From the NCBI RefSeq assembly GCF_000741645.1, contig NZ_JGZD01000009.1:124001-188000 (forward strand): 64,000 nucleotides of DNA. Direction: 5' to 3'. Source of the stretch: Bifidobacterium minimum (GTDB taxonomy: Bacteria > Actinomycetota > Actinomycetes > Actinomycetales > Bifidobacteriaceae). The notes beneath the pieces are model-generated. The model made no database searches and had not been told where the DNA came from. It worked only from the letters and a program-made list of their open reading frames with translations. Every line of letters starts with the position of its first letter. The stretch's first letter is position 1. The translations under genes were made by a program, and so were the position numbers. Shown here piece by piece: positions 1 through 9,005 of the stretch.

Positions 1-810
1 CTGGAAGGTCCGCTCGGCGCCGATGGATTTCTCCGTCGTGCGGGGCGCGATGACGCGCTCGTCGTCCCCGTGCGACATCAGGCGCAAACGCCGCGCGATC
101 GTGGCGGATCCCGCCGCGGCCGTCAGCGCCTTGTCGTCAAGTCCGTTCAGGTCGGCGACGGTGCTTATCCCCCATAGGTGGAGCCTCCGCTCCATGGCGG
201 GTCCTATTCCGGGCATGGCGCGCAATGGCATCATCCCGACGAACTCCTCGCGGCGGGATCGCGGGATGAGGAGCATGCCATCCGGTTTGGCCATCGTCGA
301 CGCGAGCTTCGCCACCACCGCGCTGGACGCGATGCCCACCGAGCACGTCACATGGAAGCGCGCGCTCACCTCCGCGCGGATCCATCGTGCGATCGCGGTG
401 GGGCGTCCCCATGCCAGCAGGGCGGAGGATACGTCCATATAGGCCTCGTCGACCGACACCTGTTCGATGCGGTCCGTGACGCGGCCGAGGACGTCGGAGA
501 AGATCCGGCGTGACGTCTCGCGGTAGTATCGCATATCCACCGGGAGGAAGACGCCGTCCGGGCACAGCCGTCTCGCCTGGGCCGTCGCCATGGCCGAGTT
601 GACCCCATATCGGCGGGCCTCGTAGCTGGCGGCGGAGACGACCGACCGGGGACCGGTGCCTATGATCACCGGTCGCCCCCGCAGCTCCGGATGCCTCGCG
701 ACTTCCAGGGAGGCATAGAACGCATCCATGTCTATATGGAGAACGCGGCATCCCGTTTCGTCATGGCCCCAGTCGCGTCGGGCTTCCCGGGGGCGTGGTG
801 AGGTGCTCAT
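1..810 (-). CDS. dinB: DNA polymerase IV (Y-family), 3' end cut by window edge
   Basis: Error-prone translesion DNA polymerase of the Y family. Reading the minus strand from the ATG at 810 gives 270 open codons to the left edge with no stop, so the C-terminus lies outside the window. The palm motif HIDMDAFYAS appears near residues 25-34 and the second acidic motif SVDEAYMD near residue 110. These supply the metal-binding Asp and Glu residues typical of DinB. A helix-hairpin-helix stretch (MPGIGPAMERRL) and the family signature EKSIGAERTF follow. Downstream on the same strand direction there is only the window edge; upstream is the EamA transporter, about 100 nt away. Family identity is secure; DinB rather than another Y-family member is inferred from the EKSIGAERTF region. 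Confidence 0.9.
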   Translation of the reverse strand, partial: MSTSPRPREARRDWGHDETGCRVLHIDMDAFYASLEVARHPELRGRPVIIGTGPRSVVSAASYEARRYGVNSAMATAQARRLCPDGVFLPVDMRYYRETSRRIFSDVLGRVTDRIEQVSVDEAYMDVSSALLAWGRPTAIARWIRAEVSARFHVTCSVGIASSAVVAKLASTMAKPDGMLLIPRSRREEFVGMMPLRAMPGIGPAMERRLHLWGISTVADLNGLDDKALTAAAGSATIARRLRLMSHGDDERVIAPRTTEKSIGAERTFQ

Positions 811-914
811 ATCACCATCCTAGGCAGGATCCGGCGGTTGAATGCGGACGGTGACCCGTGAGTGCGTGGCCCCGTGCGTCGGGTTCCGTGAGCCGAGTTC
901 CGTAAGTCGGGTCG

Positions 915-1853
915 TCAGCGATTGGCGATTTCGGACAGCATCACCGAGCCGAAGATAAGCGCGAACCCTACGGCGGCCACCGGGGTGGGCCGTTCGGAAT
1001 ACACCAGGATCGACAGGATCAGGGTGAACAGGGTCTCGGTGCACAGCAGAATGGAGGCCTCGTTCGGCGACGTCCCCGCGATGCCCAGATTCTGCAGCAC
1101 CTGCGCGGCGAACGTGGCCAGCAGAAGGATGCCGACGGCCCACAGGGTCCGCGAGTGGAGGGGGAGGGAGGGCAATTGACGTTCCCAGATCAGCGATCCG
1201 ACCAGAAAGAGGACGAAGGAGCTGCAGAACACGATGAAGGTCAGGGTTATGGGGTCGTGGCGCACGGAGGCCATCGCGATGAGGAAGAAGTACAGCGCCC
1301 AGCCGACCGCTCCGAGAAGCGTCATGGCGTCGGAAAGCGCGTGGGGCGTTCCGCTCGCAAGGCCTCCGCTCTGGGACGAGGCCACGAAACCCACTCCTAT
1401 GAGGCATAGAAGCGATGCTCCGATATGCTGCACGCCGGGCGCCCTTTTGCGGAAAACCCACATCAGGAATGGCGTCAGAACGCAGTAGGAGGCCGTCAGA
1501 AAGGCGTTGCGCCCGGGCGGCATGCCCCGCAGCCCGACGGTCTGGAGAAGGAAGGCGCCGTAGTACAGGATCCCGGCGATGACTCCCGAGCGCAGGGACG
1601 CGACGGTGAACGTGGAGATAATCCGTTTGCCGAAGAATATCCACATAAGAACGATGCCGCCGAACATCCGTATGGCGAGGAGCTGCTGTACCGATATGTC
1701 GGCTATGGCCTCCTTCGACAGCGTGTAGGTGCTGCCCCAGATCGCGGCGGCGGCCACGAGCATGAAGCGCGACAGTCGTCGGCGCGCGATCTGGTCGCGG
1801 TCGGTCCGCGTCGGGGTCTCTTCGGGATATGCGGATGTGGGCATGGGTGTCAT
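915..1853 (-). CDS. EamA/DMT-family transporter
   Basis: A 312-residue integral membrane protein with about ten hydrophobic segments arranged as two EamA repeats, the hallmark of the drug/metabolite transporter superfamily. The first repeat starts near residue 30 with AAIWGSTYTLSKEAI, the usual W-G-S/x-x-F pattern of this family. The second repeat starts near residue 165. The substrate cannot be read from sequence; family members move amino acids, amines or metabolites, often as exporters. It lies 69 nt downstream of the Lrp-type regulator on the same strand, so co-transcription and amino-acid-responsive control are likely. No strong Shine-Dalgarno precedes the ATG at 1853; an ATG three codons later is an alternative start. 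Confidence 0.85.
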   Translation of the reverse strand: MTPMPTSAYPEETPTRTDRDQIARRRLSRFMLVAAAAIWGSTYTLSKEAIADISVQQLLAIRMFGGIVLMWIFFGKRIISTFTVASLRSGVIAGILYYGAFLLQTVGLRGMPPGRNAFLTASYCVLTPFLMWVFRKRAPGVQHIGASLLCLIGVGFVASSQSGGLASGTPHALSDAMTLLGAVGWALYFFLIAMASVRHDPITLTFIVFCSSFVLFLVGSLIWERQLPSLPLHSRTLWAVGILLLATFAAQVLQNLGIAGTSPNEASILLCTETLFTLILSILVYSERPTPVAAVGFALIFGSVMLSEIANR

Positions 1854-1922
1854 GATGGTGGTTGATTGTTTCGATTTTCTTTATGCGCGCGTGAATGGAG
1901 TGCGCATATCGTCGTCAAAAGT

Positions 1923-2426
1923 CTATCGGACTCCAAAATCGTATCTTTGCGATGCCAATGTCAGGTAGGTGAATATCTCCGTTCTGAGAACGCCCTCGAT
2001 GGATCTGATCGAGGTCACGACGGATAGGAGCTCATCGTCCGATGAGCTGAAAGCCTCGACGAGAAGATCGAATCTCCCGGCCGTCACCACGATGTAGTCG
2101 ATGTTGTAGAGGGATTTGAGCCGTTCGATGATCTCGTCCAGGTTCGCCGATCCACCGATCGTCACCCCGATCATCGCCTGACGCGTGAAGCCCAGCTGCA
2201 GGGGGTTGGTGACGGCGACGATCTGGATTACCCCGGCTTCGGTCAGACGCTGGACCCTGTTGCGGACGGCTGCTTCCGAGAGGCCGACCGATTTGCCGAT
2301 CGATACGTACGAGCGTCTGCCGTTCTCCTGAAGCTGTTTGATGATCACCTTGTTGATGTCATCGAGGAGCGGATGGGGGCCTGAAGCGCCGTCATGGGGG
2401 TCGTCATGCGTGTTTTCTGTTGGCAT
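1923..2426 (-). CDS. Lrp/AsnC-family transcriptional regulator
   Basis: A 167-residue regulator. A winged helix-turn-helix covers about residues 25-75 (LLDDINKVIIKQLQENGRRSYVSI then SVGLSEAAVRNRVQRL), followed by the RAM/AsnC ligand-binding domain (VTIGGSANLDEII through SIRSIEGVLRTEIFTYL). I chose the ATG at 2426 because upstream codons read as AT-rich non-coding sequence and the family usually starts 10-30 residues before the HTH. The short GGAG just before this ATG is close to it. The gene is divergent from the PotABCD-like operon and co-directional with the EamA transporter, so it is a good candidate for amino-acid or amine-responsive control of both. Confidence 0.88.
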   Translation of the reverse strand: MPTENTHDDPHDGASGPHPLLDDINKVIIKQLQENGRRSYVSIGKSVGLSEAAVRNRVQRLTEAGVIQIVAVTNPLQLGFTRQAMIGVTIGGSANLDEIIERLKSLYNIDYIVVTAGRFDLLVEAFSSSDDELLSVVTSIRSIEGVLRTEIFTYLTLASQRYDFGVR

Positions 2427-2703
2427 GGCTCCATTATCCACCGGAGAAGACGGGGGACCGTCGGACGAAAACTCGTCGTTACGAAAAGACGCGGATGGCA
2501 ACGTGGATTTTACGCTAAGGAAATCAAGACAAACTTTGATGAATACCAACAAAAACAAATCGAAAATATGTATTCACCTCGTGAACCGCAATGAAAAACG
2601 ATAAATGATAAGTTGTTCGTTTTGAATGTCCGGTTTGCTGAATGCGGTTGCGGGGTCTTTCCTCTTGTGGTCTTGGCTGTGGACGCGGCGAAAGGATGGT
2701 GCG
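2427..2703. promoter_or_regulatory. Divergent intergenic control region between lrp-type gene and ABC importer
   Basis: This 277-nt gap separates two divergently transcribed units. It contains a clearly AT-richer core (about 2505-2640) in otherwise GC-rich DNA, which is typical for Lrp-family operator regions. I could not define a convincing -35/-10 pair or a specific Lrp box by eye. The Shine-Dalgarno for potA (AAAGGA) lies at its right end. Confidence 0.4.
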
Positions 2704-3840
2704 ATGATCGGCGCGGTGGATTCGACGGCGGTGGATTCGACGGTTGGCAGGGATCGGGGCGTTGCCCTCCGGGAGTCCGGGCTCACCATCAATAGGGCAT
2801 GCAAGGTTTTCCGGTCGGCGGAGGGCAAGGAGGTCCGCGCCATCGACGATGTGAGCCTCGCCATATGCCGGGGCGAGTTCTTCGTCATGCTTGGCCCGTC
2901 GGGCTGCGGCAAAACCACCCTTCTGCGGTCGATAGCCGGTCTGGAGACCTTGGACGCGGGCGAGATCTACCTTGACGATCGCAAGATCGACGATCTTCCG
3001 CCCTATGAGCGCCCGGTGAACACGGTGTTCCAGAGCTATGCGCTGTTTCCCCACATGACCGTTGAGCAGAACGTCGCCTTCGGGCTCGAGATGGAGCGAA
3101 AGCCGAAGAAGGAGATCCGCAAAACCGTGTCGGACATGCTCGATCTCGTTCATCTCGGCGACATCGCCTCCCGCCGTCCCGACCAGCTTTCCGGTGGGCA
3201 GCAGCAGCGCGTCGCCCTTGCCCGGGCGTTGGCGAAAAGCCCGCAGGTCCTTCTCCTTGACGAATCGCTATCCGCGCTGGACTTCAAGCTCAGAAGGCAG
3301 ATGCAGGTCGAGCTCAAGAGGATACAGCGCGAAACGGGCGTGACGTTCGTTTTCGTCACCCACGATCAGGAGGAGGCCCTGTCCATGGCGGATCGGATCG
3401 CGGTGTTCTCCAACGGCCGCCCCGAACAGGTGGGAACGCCGGAGCAGATATACAACGAGCCGGTGAATCGTTTTGTGGCTGACTTCATCGGTGACATCAA
3501 CTTCATCGAGGGGCGCAAGGGGCGGGGCGACTGCGTGGTGCTGGAGGAGTCGACGTTCCCCATCGCTCAGGACCTCAGCGGTCTCGCCGAGGGCGATCGC
3601 GTCTGCGTGGCGGTGCGTCCCGAGCACATTGCGCTGAGCGCGCCGGGGGGAGAAGGCATACAGGGAACGGTCACGTGGCTGACGTTCATGGGTGCGCATA
3701 TCAGTTGTTCCGTGCTGCTGTCCGACGGAACCACCGTGATGGCGCGGTTGACGCCATCCTCGGTCGATGTTCCGCTGTCGCCGAACGCTCCGGTCACAGT
3801 CGTGATCGGGGCGGAGCGCATGAGGGTGGTGGAACGGTGA
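2704..3840 (+). CDS. potA: Spermidine/putrescine-type ABC transporter ATP-binding protein
   Basis: ATPase of a polyamine-type (POPT family) importer, 378 residues, cytoplasmic and membrane-associated. Visible motifs: Walker A GPSGCGKTT near residue 64, Q-loop FQSYALFPHM, signature LSGGQQQRVALARAL, Walker B VLLLDE and the H-switch THDQEEA. A C-terminal TOBE-like domain follows (FIGDINFIEG, then VRPEHI). The ATG at 2704 has AAAGGA about 8-9 nt upstream; upstream in-frame codons are not protein-like. The stop overlaps the next gene's GTG by 4 nt, so translation is coupled. Polyamine specificity is inferred from the whole PotABCD set and is not proven; other amines are possible. Confidence 0.88.
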   Translation: MIGAVDSTAVDSTVGRDRGVALRESGLTINRACKVFRSAEGKEVRAIDDVSLAICRGEFFVMLGPSGCGKTTLLRSIAGLETLDAGEIYLDDRKIDDLPPYERPVNTVFQSYALFPHMTVEQNVAFGLEMERKPKKEIRKTVSDMLDLVHLGDIASRRPDQLSGGQQQRVALARALAKSPQVLLLDESLSALDFKLRRQMQVELKRIQRETGVTFVFVTHDQEEALSMADRIAVFSNGRPEQVGTPEQIYNEPVNRFVADFIGDINFIEGRKGRGDCVVLEESTFPIAQDLSGLAEGDRVCVAVRPEHIALSAPGGEGIQGTVTWLTFMGAHISCSVLLSDGTTVMARLTPSSVDVPLSPNAPVTVVIGAERMRVVER

Positions 3841-4817
3841 TCGGCGCGGCTGGCCCGAGTGCGGAGAAACCCGATTCCGCGCGCATTCCGGAGTCGTCGC
3901 GGCGTCGTTCGGCGTTCTCCCATCGCCCGGTGCGTCCCGGGATGCTTGGCCACTGGTACGCCGTTCCGTCGGTGATCATCGGACTGTTGTTCACGCTGGG
4001 GCCGGTGGGCGTCATCGTGGCGTTCTCGTTCATGAGTCAGCCGGATTCCGGTGGGGGCGTGGTTTTCCGGTTCAGCACCATGGCCTACGAGAAACTGATC
4101 TACCGCGAGGATTTCTCCGGGAACCGCTTCCTCGATGCCAGATATCTTGAGGTGTGCTGGACGTCGTTGTTCCAAGCCCTCGTCACCACGGTGACCTGCA
4201 TCGTCCTGTCCTTCTTCATCGCGTTGTGGATGTCCCTGCAGAAGCCGCGGACCCAACGGACCCTCGTGCTTCTCGTGACGATTCCCTTCTGGACCAATCT
4301 GATCGTGCGCACATACGCGTGGATGCTGATCCTCAATGAGAACGGCCCGGTCAACGCCCTTCTCCGGGCCGTGGGGCTTGGGAGCAGACAGCTTCTGTAT
4401 ACGTCCTCCGCATCGCTGATAGGTCTTATCTTCACGTTCCTTCCCTTCGCCATCCTGCCCATGTATTCCGCGCTTTCCGGATTCGACTTCAGGCTGGTCG
4501 AGGCCGCGTTCGATCTGGGCGCGCGAAAGATCACGGTGATGCGCAGGATCATTCTGCGGGCGGCGAGGCCCGGGGTGGTGTCGGCCATAGCCCTGTGTTT
4601 CATACCGGCCTTCGGCTCGTACGTCCAACCGGTTCTTCTCGGTGGCGGAAAGGTTCTAATGATGGGCAACCTCATCGCCTCGCAGTTCGCCGAGGCCCGC
4701 AACTGGCCCTTCGGCGCGGCCCTCTCCACGATCATTCTCGTCGTCACACTCGTCTGCGGGTTGGCCGCCACCGTTCTTGGCGGCAAGGCCTCGAGGAAGG
4801 CTGGGCAGTTGATGTGA
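3837..4817 (+). CDS. potB: Polyamine-type ABC transporter permease (PotB-like)
   Basis: A 326-residue membrane permease subunit with about six transmembrane helices and the binding-protein-dependent transport motif near the end (EAAFDLGARKITVMRRIILRAA), the EAA loop that docks the ATPase. The start is the GTG at 3837, overlapping the potA stop as GTGA; it leaves a roughly 40-residue cytoplasmic N-terminus before the first helix (HWYAVPSVIIGLLFTLG). PotB-type features include the large loop after helix 1 and the segment FWTNLIVRTYAWM. The stop overlaps the GTG start of the following permease in the same GTGA fashion. Confidence 0.87.
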   Translation: MIGAAGPSAEKPDSARIPESSRRRSAFSHRPVRPGMLGHWYAVPSVIIGLLFTLGPVGVIVAFSFMSQPDSGGGVVFRFSTMAYEKLIYREDFSGNRFLDARYLEVCWTSLFQALVTTVTCIVLSFFIALWMSLQKPRTQRTLVLLVTIPFWTNLIVRTYAWMLILNENGPVNALLRAVGLGSRQLLYTSSASLIGLIFTFLPFAILPMYSALSGFDFRLVEAAFDLGARKITVMRRIILRAARPGVVSAIALCFIPAFGSYVQPVLLGGGKVLMMGNLIASQFAEARNWPFGAALSTIILVVTLVCGLAATVLGGKASRKAGQLM

Positions 4818-5716
4818 GCAAGCCGGTAACGATTATGTCCGATGACGCTTCCGCAACGGAGGCCCCGCAAGTCTCCCCGCGTTTCGCTGGACTTCCCCTG
4901 AGCACCAGACGCTCGGGCCGTCGTGGCGGAAACTCGCTGAGAAGATTTCCCGGCGTCGCCCCGATAAGCGTGCTGGTGCTGATCTTCCTCTACGTGCCCA
5001 TGGTCTTCGTGGTGGTGTTCTCCTTCAACAAAGGACAGCAGGCTCTTCTATGGCGGGGCTTCTCCCTGAGGTGGTTCGCCAAGGTCTTCACGGATTCCTC
5101 CATAATCTCCGCGACGCTCGTGTCCCTGGAGGTCGCCTCCATCGCCATGGTGCTGTCCACGATCCTCGGCGTGGCCTTCGTTCTCGCCGCCGACAACATG
5201 TCGAGGGCCGGATCAAGACTCGCGACGGCGCTTATCAACGCCTCGCTCATTATTCCCGAGGTGGTTCTGGGCATCTCCACCATGGCCTTCATCAGGCTTC
5301 TGGGCATGTCGCCGGGCTTCGTCCCGTTGATCCTGGCACACACCACATTCTGCATACCTTTCGTGGTCATGCCGGTGCGCGCCAGGCTTCAGACCATAGA
5401 CCAGTCCTGTTTCGAGGCGGCCGTCGATCTGGGAGCCACCCGTATGCGAACCGTCATGCGGGTGACGCTTCCCCTTCTGACTCCGGCGATTATCTCCGGA
5501 GCTCTTATGGCCTTCGTGATCTCGATGGATGACTTCATGATCTCCAATTTCCTGACGGCGGCGGGAACCACGACGCTGCCCATCTACATCTTCTCGCTTA
5601 TCCGCAAGGGGGTGAATCCCAGCATCAACGTCGTGGCGACGCTGCTGCTGCTGATGGCCGTCGTCGTAACCGTGGTGTCGACGCTTCTGACGAATGGGCG
5701 GAGGAGAAAATCGTGA
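4814..5716 (+). CDS. potC: Polyamine-type ABC transporter permease (PotC-like)
   Basis: A 300-residue second permease subunit. Its hydrophobic start (ISVLVLIFLYVPMVFVVVFSF) is the classic PotC/PotI opening and is followed by FNKGQQALLWRGFSLRWF. The EAA loop reads EAAVDLGATRMRTVMRVTLPLL near residue 210. The preferred start is the GTG at 4814, which overlaps the potB stop (GTGA); an ATG seven codons later has no ribosome-binding site. The segment ISMDDFMISNFLTA matches the region that in PotC homologues follows the EAA loop. It acts as a heterodimer with the PotB-like subunit. Confidence 0.87.
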   Translation: MSKPVTIMSDDASATEAPQVSPRFAGLPLSTRRSGRRGGNSLRRFPGVAPISVLVLIFLYVPMVFVVVFSFNKGQQALLWRGFSLRWFAKVFTDSSIISATLVSLEVASIAMVLSTILGVAFVLAADNMSRAGSRLATALINASLIIPEVVLGISTMAFIRLLGMSPGFVPLILAHTTFCIPFVVMPVRARLQTIDQSCFEAAVDLGATRMRTVMRVTLPLLTPAIISGALMAFVISMDDFMISNFLTAAGTTTLPIYIFSLIRKGVNPSINVVATLLLLMAVVVTVVSTLLTNGRRRKS

Positions 5717-5833
5717 CCTTCGCTCCTTCCGGACGGTCCGGGCGTCGCGCTTCCGGGATCATGCGGAGCGGAACGGAACGAATCAGGGACAAGAGACAAG
5801 ACAAGGGATAAGAGGACAAGAGGAAGGACAATC

Positions 5834-6949
5834 ATGAACGCGATGAAGAGGGTGGCGTCGCTAGCCGTGGCGACCGCGATGGTTTTTGCCATGGGGGCCT
5901 GCGGGGGCGGCGTGAGCGATTCCGCGCAGACCGGGTCGGCTTCGGCGGCCACCGGCGACTACAAGGCGGCCACGGGAGGAGAACTGCACGTCTACACCTG
6001 GGCCGGGTACATGCCCGACAGCGTGATCAAGGCGTTTGAGAAGGACACCGGCATCGAACTCACCGTCGACACCTTCGACAGCAACGAGGCGCTTGAGGCC
6101 AAGATGAAGTCCACGGGAGGGACGGGCTACGACGTCATCATGCCCAGCGACTACATGGTCAAACAGATGATCTCCGAGGGTCTTCTGCTCAAGTTCGACA
6201 CGTCGAGCCTGCCGAATGCGAAGAACATCGCCACCGAATTCACGAGCCCCTATTATGACTCGGATCTCGAGTACTCCGCGCCATACATCGTCGGCTACAC
6301 GGGTATCGTGTATGACTCGTCCTCCATCTCCGCGCAGGACGCGCCGACGTCGTGGAAGAAGTTCTTCAGCTCGTCGTCGTCGATCGGCAAGGCGCAGGTG
6401 CTTGACGACCAGATCGAGATCACGAACGCCGCGCTGCGGGCGGTGGGATCCGACCAATGCTCGACGAATTCCGATGACTATCAGAAGGCATCCACTCTGC
6501 TGGATGGCTTCAAAAGCAAGGTCGGCGTCCTGAGCTCCGAGGGAGTGGCGGACCGTCTGGCGTCCGGAGAGGAGAAATACGGCATGGCGTGGAGCTATGA
6601 CGCTTACCAGGCGACCGTCTCGAATCCGAATCTGAAATTCGTCTATCCCACCGACGGCACATCGAAGTTCGTTGACAACATGGCCATTTCGGCCGGGGCG
6701 GAGAACGTGTCCCAGGCCAAGACGTTCATCAACTGGATGCTCAACCCCAAGAACAAGGTGGCCGTTGAGGAATCGGGAGGCGCGGGCAGCGTTCTTAAGG
6801 GCGGCAACGAACTGCTTCCCGAGGCGATGAGGAAAAGCAACGTCATCGTTCCCTCCAGCGCGGAGCTCAAGACGCTGCGCATAGAGAAGGCGTGCTCCAA
6901 CAAGGTCAACGACTACTACACGCAGCTTTTCGAGGACTTCCGTCGTTAA
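5834..6949 (+). CDS. potD: Polyamine-type ABC transporter substrate-binding lipoprotein
   Basis: A 371-residue solute-binding lipoprotein. It has a signal peptide with the lipobox AMGAC; the lipidated Cys is near residue 23. The mature protein opens with a Gly/Ser-rich linker and then the PotD-like fold start GELHVYTWAGYMPDSVIKAFEKD, followed by GYDVIMPSDYMVKQM. It should capture polyamines or a related cation outside the cell and deliver them to PotABC. The gene starts 117 nt after potC; a low-complexity GGGACAAGAGACAAGACAAG stretch and an AGGAAGGACA ribosome-binding site precede the ATG. It is immediately followed by a decayed paralogue. Confidence 0.88.
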   Translation: MNAMKRVASLAVATAMVFAMGACGGGVSDSAQTGSASAATGDYKAATGGELHVYTWAGYMPDSVIKAFEKDTGIELTVDTFDSNEALEAKMKSTGGTGYDVIMPSDYMVKQMISEGLLLKFDTSSLPNAKNIATEFTSPYYDSDLEYSAPYIVGYTGIVYDSSSISAQDAPTSWKKFFSSSSSIGKAQVLDDQIEITNAALRAVGSDQCSTNSDDYQKASTLLDGFKSKVGVLSSEGVADRLASGEEKYGMAWSYDAYQATVSNPNLKFVYPTDGTSKFVDNMAISAGAENVSQAKTFINWMLNPKNKVAVEESGGAGSVLKGGNELLPEAMRKSNVIVPSSAELKTLRIEKACSNKVNDYYTQLFEDFRR

Positions 6950-7175
6950 GAGGATCCGTGCCGTCGGTTCGACCCTGAGCGCGGGCGCGGCGGCGACGCG
7001 GGGGTATGACGTTGTCGTTCCGAGCGGATACGGAGTCGAGGAGCTGATGCCGGATGATCTGAAGAACGATTCGGCCATCATCACTCCCAGCGACGTCAAA
7101 CTCATGGACGTCCCCCAGTGCTCCACGGACGTCGTCAACAAATATTCCCAGATCTGGGAGCAGTTCAAGGAGTGA
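6950..7175 (+). pseudogene. Remnant of a second potD-like binding-protein gene
   Basis: In one frame (ending at a TGA at 7173-7175) this gap reads pieces of a PotD-like protein. First comes a signal-like KRIRAVGSTLSAGAAA, then GYDVVVPSGYGVEEL, which parallels GYDVIMPSDYMVKQM of the intact potD. Next is LMPDDLKNDSAIITPS and the C-terminal IWEQFKE, parallel to LLPEAMRKSNVIVPSS and LFEDFRR. Only about 75 of about 370 codons remain and no start codon is left in frame, so this is an internally deleted, untranslated duplicate. Its tail supplies the ribosome-binding site of the next gene (AAGGAG). Confidence 0.72.
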
Positions 7176-7177
7176 CC

Positions 7178-8827
7178 ATGAGTCAGACGTCAATGTTGTC
7201 CGGTGTTGATCGTGATGATCCTCTGCGCGTTTACCGTGGTGGCAGAGTGTGGGTTCGCAGGGGGGTGATGACGTCCGCCGTCGCGGTACGCGGGGCGGTC
7301 GTCGCGGCTTTGGGGAGAACCGCGGAGGGACTGGTCGACGAGGCGGACGAGGTGGTGGACCTGCGCTCGGGTCTGCTGCTGCCGGCATTCGGCGACGGAC
7401 ACTGCCATCCCATTTTCGGCGGTCTGGAGGCCCAGGGGCCTGACGTCGCCCATGCGACGAGCGTCTCGCGGATACAGCATGCGCTGAGGGATTGGGCGGA
7501 CTCGCATCCGGGCGGCGATTGGATATTCGCCGCCAGCTATGATCCGGCTCTCGTGGAGGGGGGATCCTTCGACGCTCGGTGGATAGATGAGGTCGTCCCG
7601 GACCGTCCCGTGTGGCTTCGCGCCCATGACTACCACACCGCGTGGTGCAACACCAAGGCCCTTGCCCTTGCCGGCATAACGGCCGACACTCCCGATCCTC
7701 CGCTTGGCCGCATCGATCGTCGGGAGGATGGTTCGCCCAAGGGGACGCTCCGTGAATGGGGGGCCGTGGATCTGCTTCTGAAGGTCGCTCCCGAGCCCTC
7801 CCGTGAAGCCCTGGACCGCGCCTTGCGAACCGCATGCGAGGAGCAGAACGGATGCGGTGTGACGTGGATGCAGGACGCGTGGGTGGACGGGGGCATGCAC
7901 CTGCCGTATTGCGATCTCCTCTCTCGCGGGGAGCTTTCCGTGCGATCGAATCTGGCGTTCAGGGCGGATTCGCGATACTGGCGTGGTCAGTTCGACGGAT
8001 TCCGTCGCGCTCGTCAGGAAGTGCGGGATGCGGGGGATGCGGGGCTTCTTGACGCCCGAACCGTCAAGTTCTTCGCCGATGGGGTCATCGAATCGGGAAC
8101 GGGGGCCATGCTTGATCCCTACGTCGACGCCGGTGGCGGGCGTGGGATGGAGGTGTGGGATCATGATGAGCTCGCGAGGGCGGTCACCGTCGCCGATTCA
8201 CTGGGGTTCCAGGTGCACATCCATGCCATCGGCGACCGTGCCGTGCGTAACGCCCTTGACGCGATCGAAGCGGCGACGCTGAACAATCCCGGATGGGACA
8301 GGCGCCCGGTCATCACCCATGTCCAACTCGTCGATTCCGTGGATGTCGAACGATTCGCCGATCTTGGGGTGATCGCCAACATCGAGTCCTTCTGGATTCA
8401 GCGGGATCCGGTGATGGTCCGTCTCACCGAGCCTCGTCTTGGCGAGGCGCGGTCGCGTCGACAGTATGCCCTGGCTGACCTTCGCGAAGCCGGAGTCATG
8501 CTTTCTCATGGATCGGACTGGCCCATTTCCAGCAACAACCCCGTCCAGGCCATCGGGCGCGCGGTGACGAGGAAGACGGATCGGGGCCTCCCCCAGGGAG
8601 GTTGGATACCCGAGGAGAGGATCACCGTCGAGGATGCCATCGATATGGCGACCCGGGGAAGCGCAGTGCAGGGGTTCACCGAGGGGTTCCGCGGGACGCT
8701 TGACGTCGGGCGCCATGCGGACATGGTTCTTCTTGAGAGGGACATCACCTCGATTCCTCCGGAGGATATCGCGCGGACCCCTGTTCTGGGGACCTGGCTG
8801 GACGGATCGAACGTCTTTCGGAGATGA
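7178..8827 (+). CDS. YtcJ-type amidohydrolase (amidohydrolase family 3)
   Basis: A 549-residue metal-dependent hydrolase. Family marks: the N-terminal HxH metal motif GDGHCHP near residue 80, a central FFADGVIESGTGAML, the HIHAIGDRAVRNALDAI block with metal-binding histidines, and SHGSDWPISSNNP with the catalytic Asp. The start ATG at 7178 has AAGGAG 5 nt upstream. YtcJ-like enzymes hydrolyse amide or imide-type C-N bonds; the physiological substrate is rarely known. Its place between a polyamine-type importer and an aminotransferase suggests it releases an amine or amino acid from an imported amide. That role is inference. Confidence 0.85.
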   Translation: MSQTSMLSGVDRDDPLRVYRGGRVWVRRGVMTSAVAVRGAVVAALGRTAEGLVDEADEVVDLRSGLLLPAFGDGHCHPIFGGLEAQGPDVAHATSVSRIQHALRDWADSHPGGDWIFAASYDPALVEGGSFDARWIDEVVPDRPVWLRAHDYHTAWCNTKALALAGITADTPDPPLGRIDRREDGSPKGTLREWGAVDLLLKVAPEPSREALDRALRTACEEQNGCGVTWMQDAWVDGGMHLPYCDLLSRGELSVRSNLAFRADSRYWRGQFDGFRRARQEVRDAGDAGLLDARTVKFFADGVIESGTGAMLDPYVDAGGGRGMEVWDHDELARAVTVADSLGFQVHIHAIGDRAVRNALDAIEAATLNNPGWDRRPVITHVQLVDSVDVERFADLGVIANIESFWIQRDPVMVRLTEPRLGEARSRRQYALADLREAGVMLSHGSDWPISSNNPVQAIGRAVTRKTDRGLPQGGWIPEERITVEDAIDMATRGSAVQGFTEGFRGTLDVGRHADMVLLERDITSIPPEDIARTPVLGTWLDGSNVFRR

Positions 8828-9005
8828 GGGCGGCAAGGTAATAGGAGAATTAATGCATTCTGCCATGATGACGATGTAATTCGAAGGTTTTTGAGTTCAC
8901 CAAGAAGAAATAATTATCTGATTAGGTAAAAACACCACTAAAAACGAAACCTCCAACGTCGGCTGGTCGTATGCCGGAGTATGGAGGATGGCTAAGGAGA
9001 ATCCC
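8828..9005 (+). promoter_or_regulatory. AT-rich promoter/leader region of the aminotransferase gene
   Basis: This 178-nt gap contains an unusually AT-rich stretch (about 8875-8950) in GC-rich surroundings, suggesting a separate promoter for the aminotransferase-dehydrogenase pair. A tiny SD-preceded frame of 8 codons lies at 8853-8879. I do not claim a specific -35/-10 pair or operator. Confidence 0.35.

Noticed and set aside
2427..2558. Longer N-terminus for the Lrp-type regulator (start at 2558)
   Set aside because: The extra 44 residues read from AT-rich promoter DNA and do not resemble Lrp proteins.
8853..8879. 8-codon frame after AGGAG upstream of the aminotransferase gene
   Set aside because: Too short to support; sequence MHSAMMTM has no regulatory amino-acid run.
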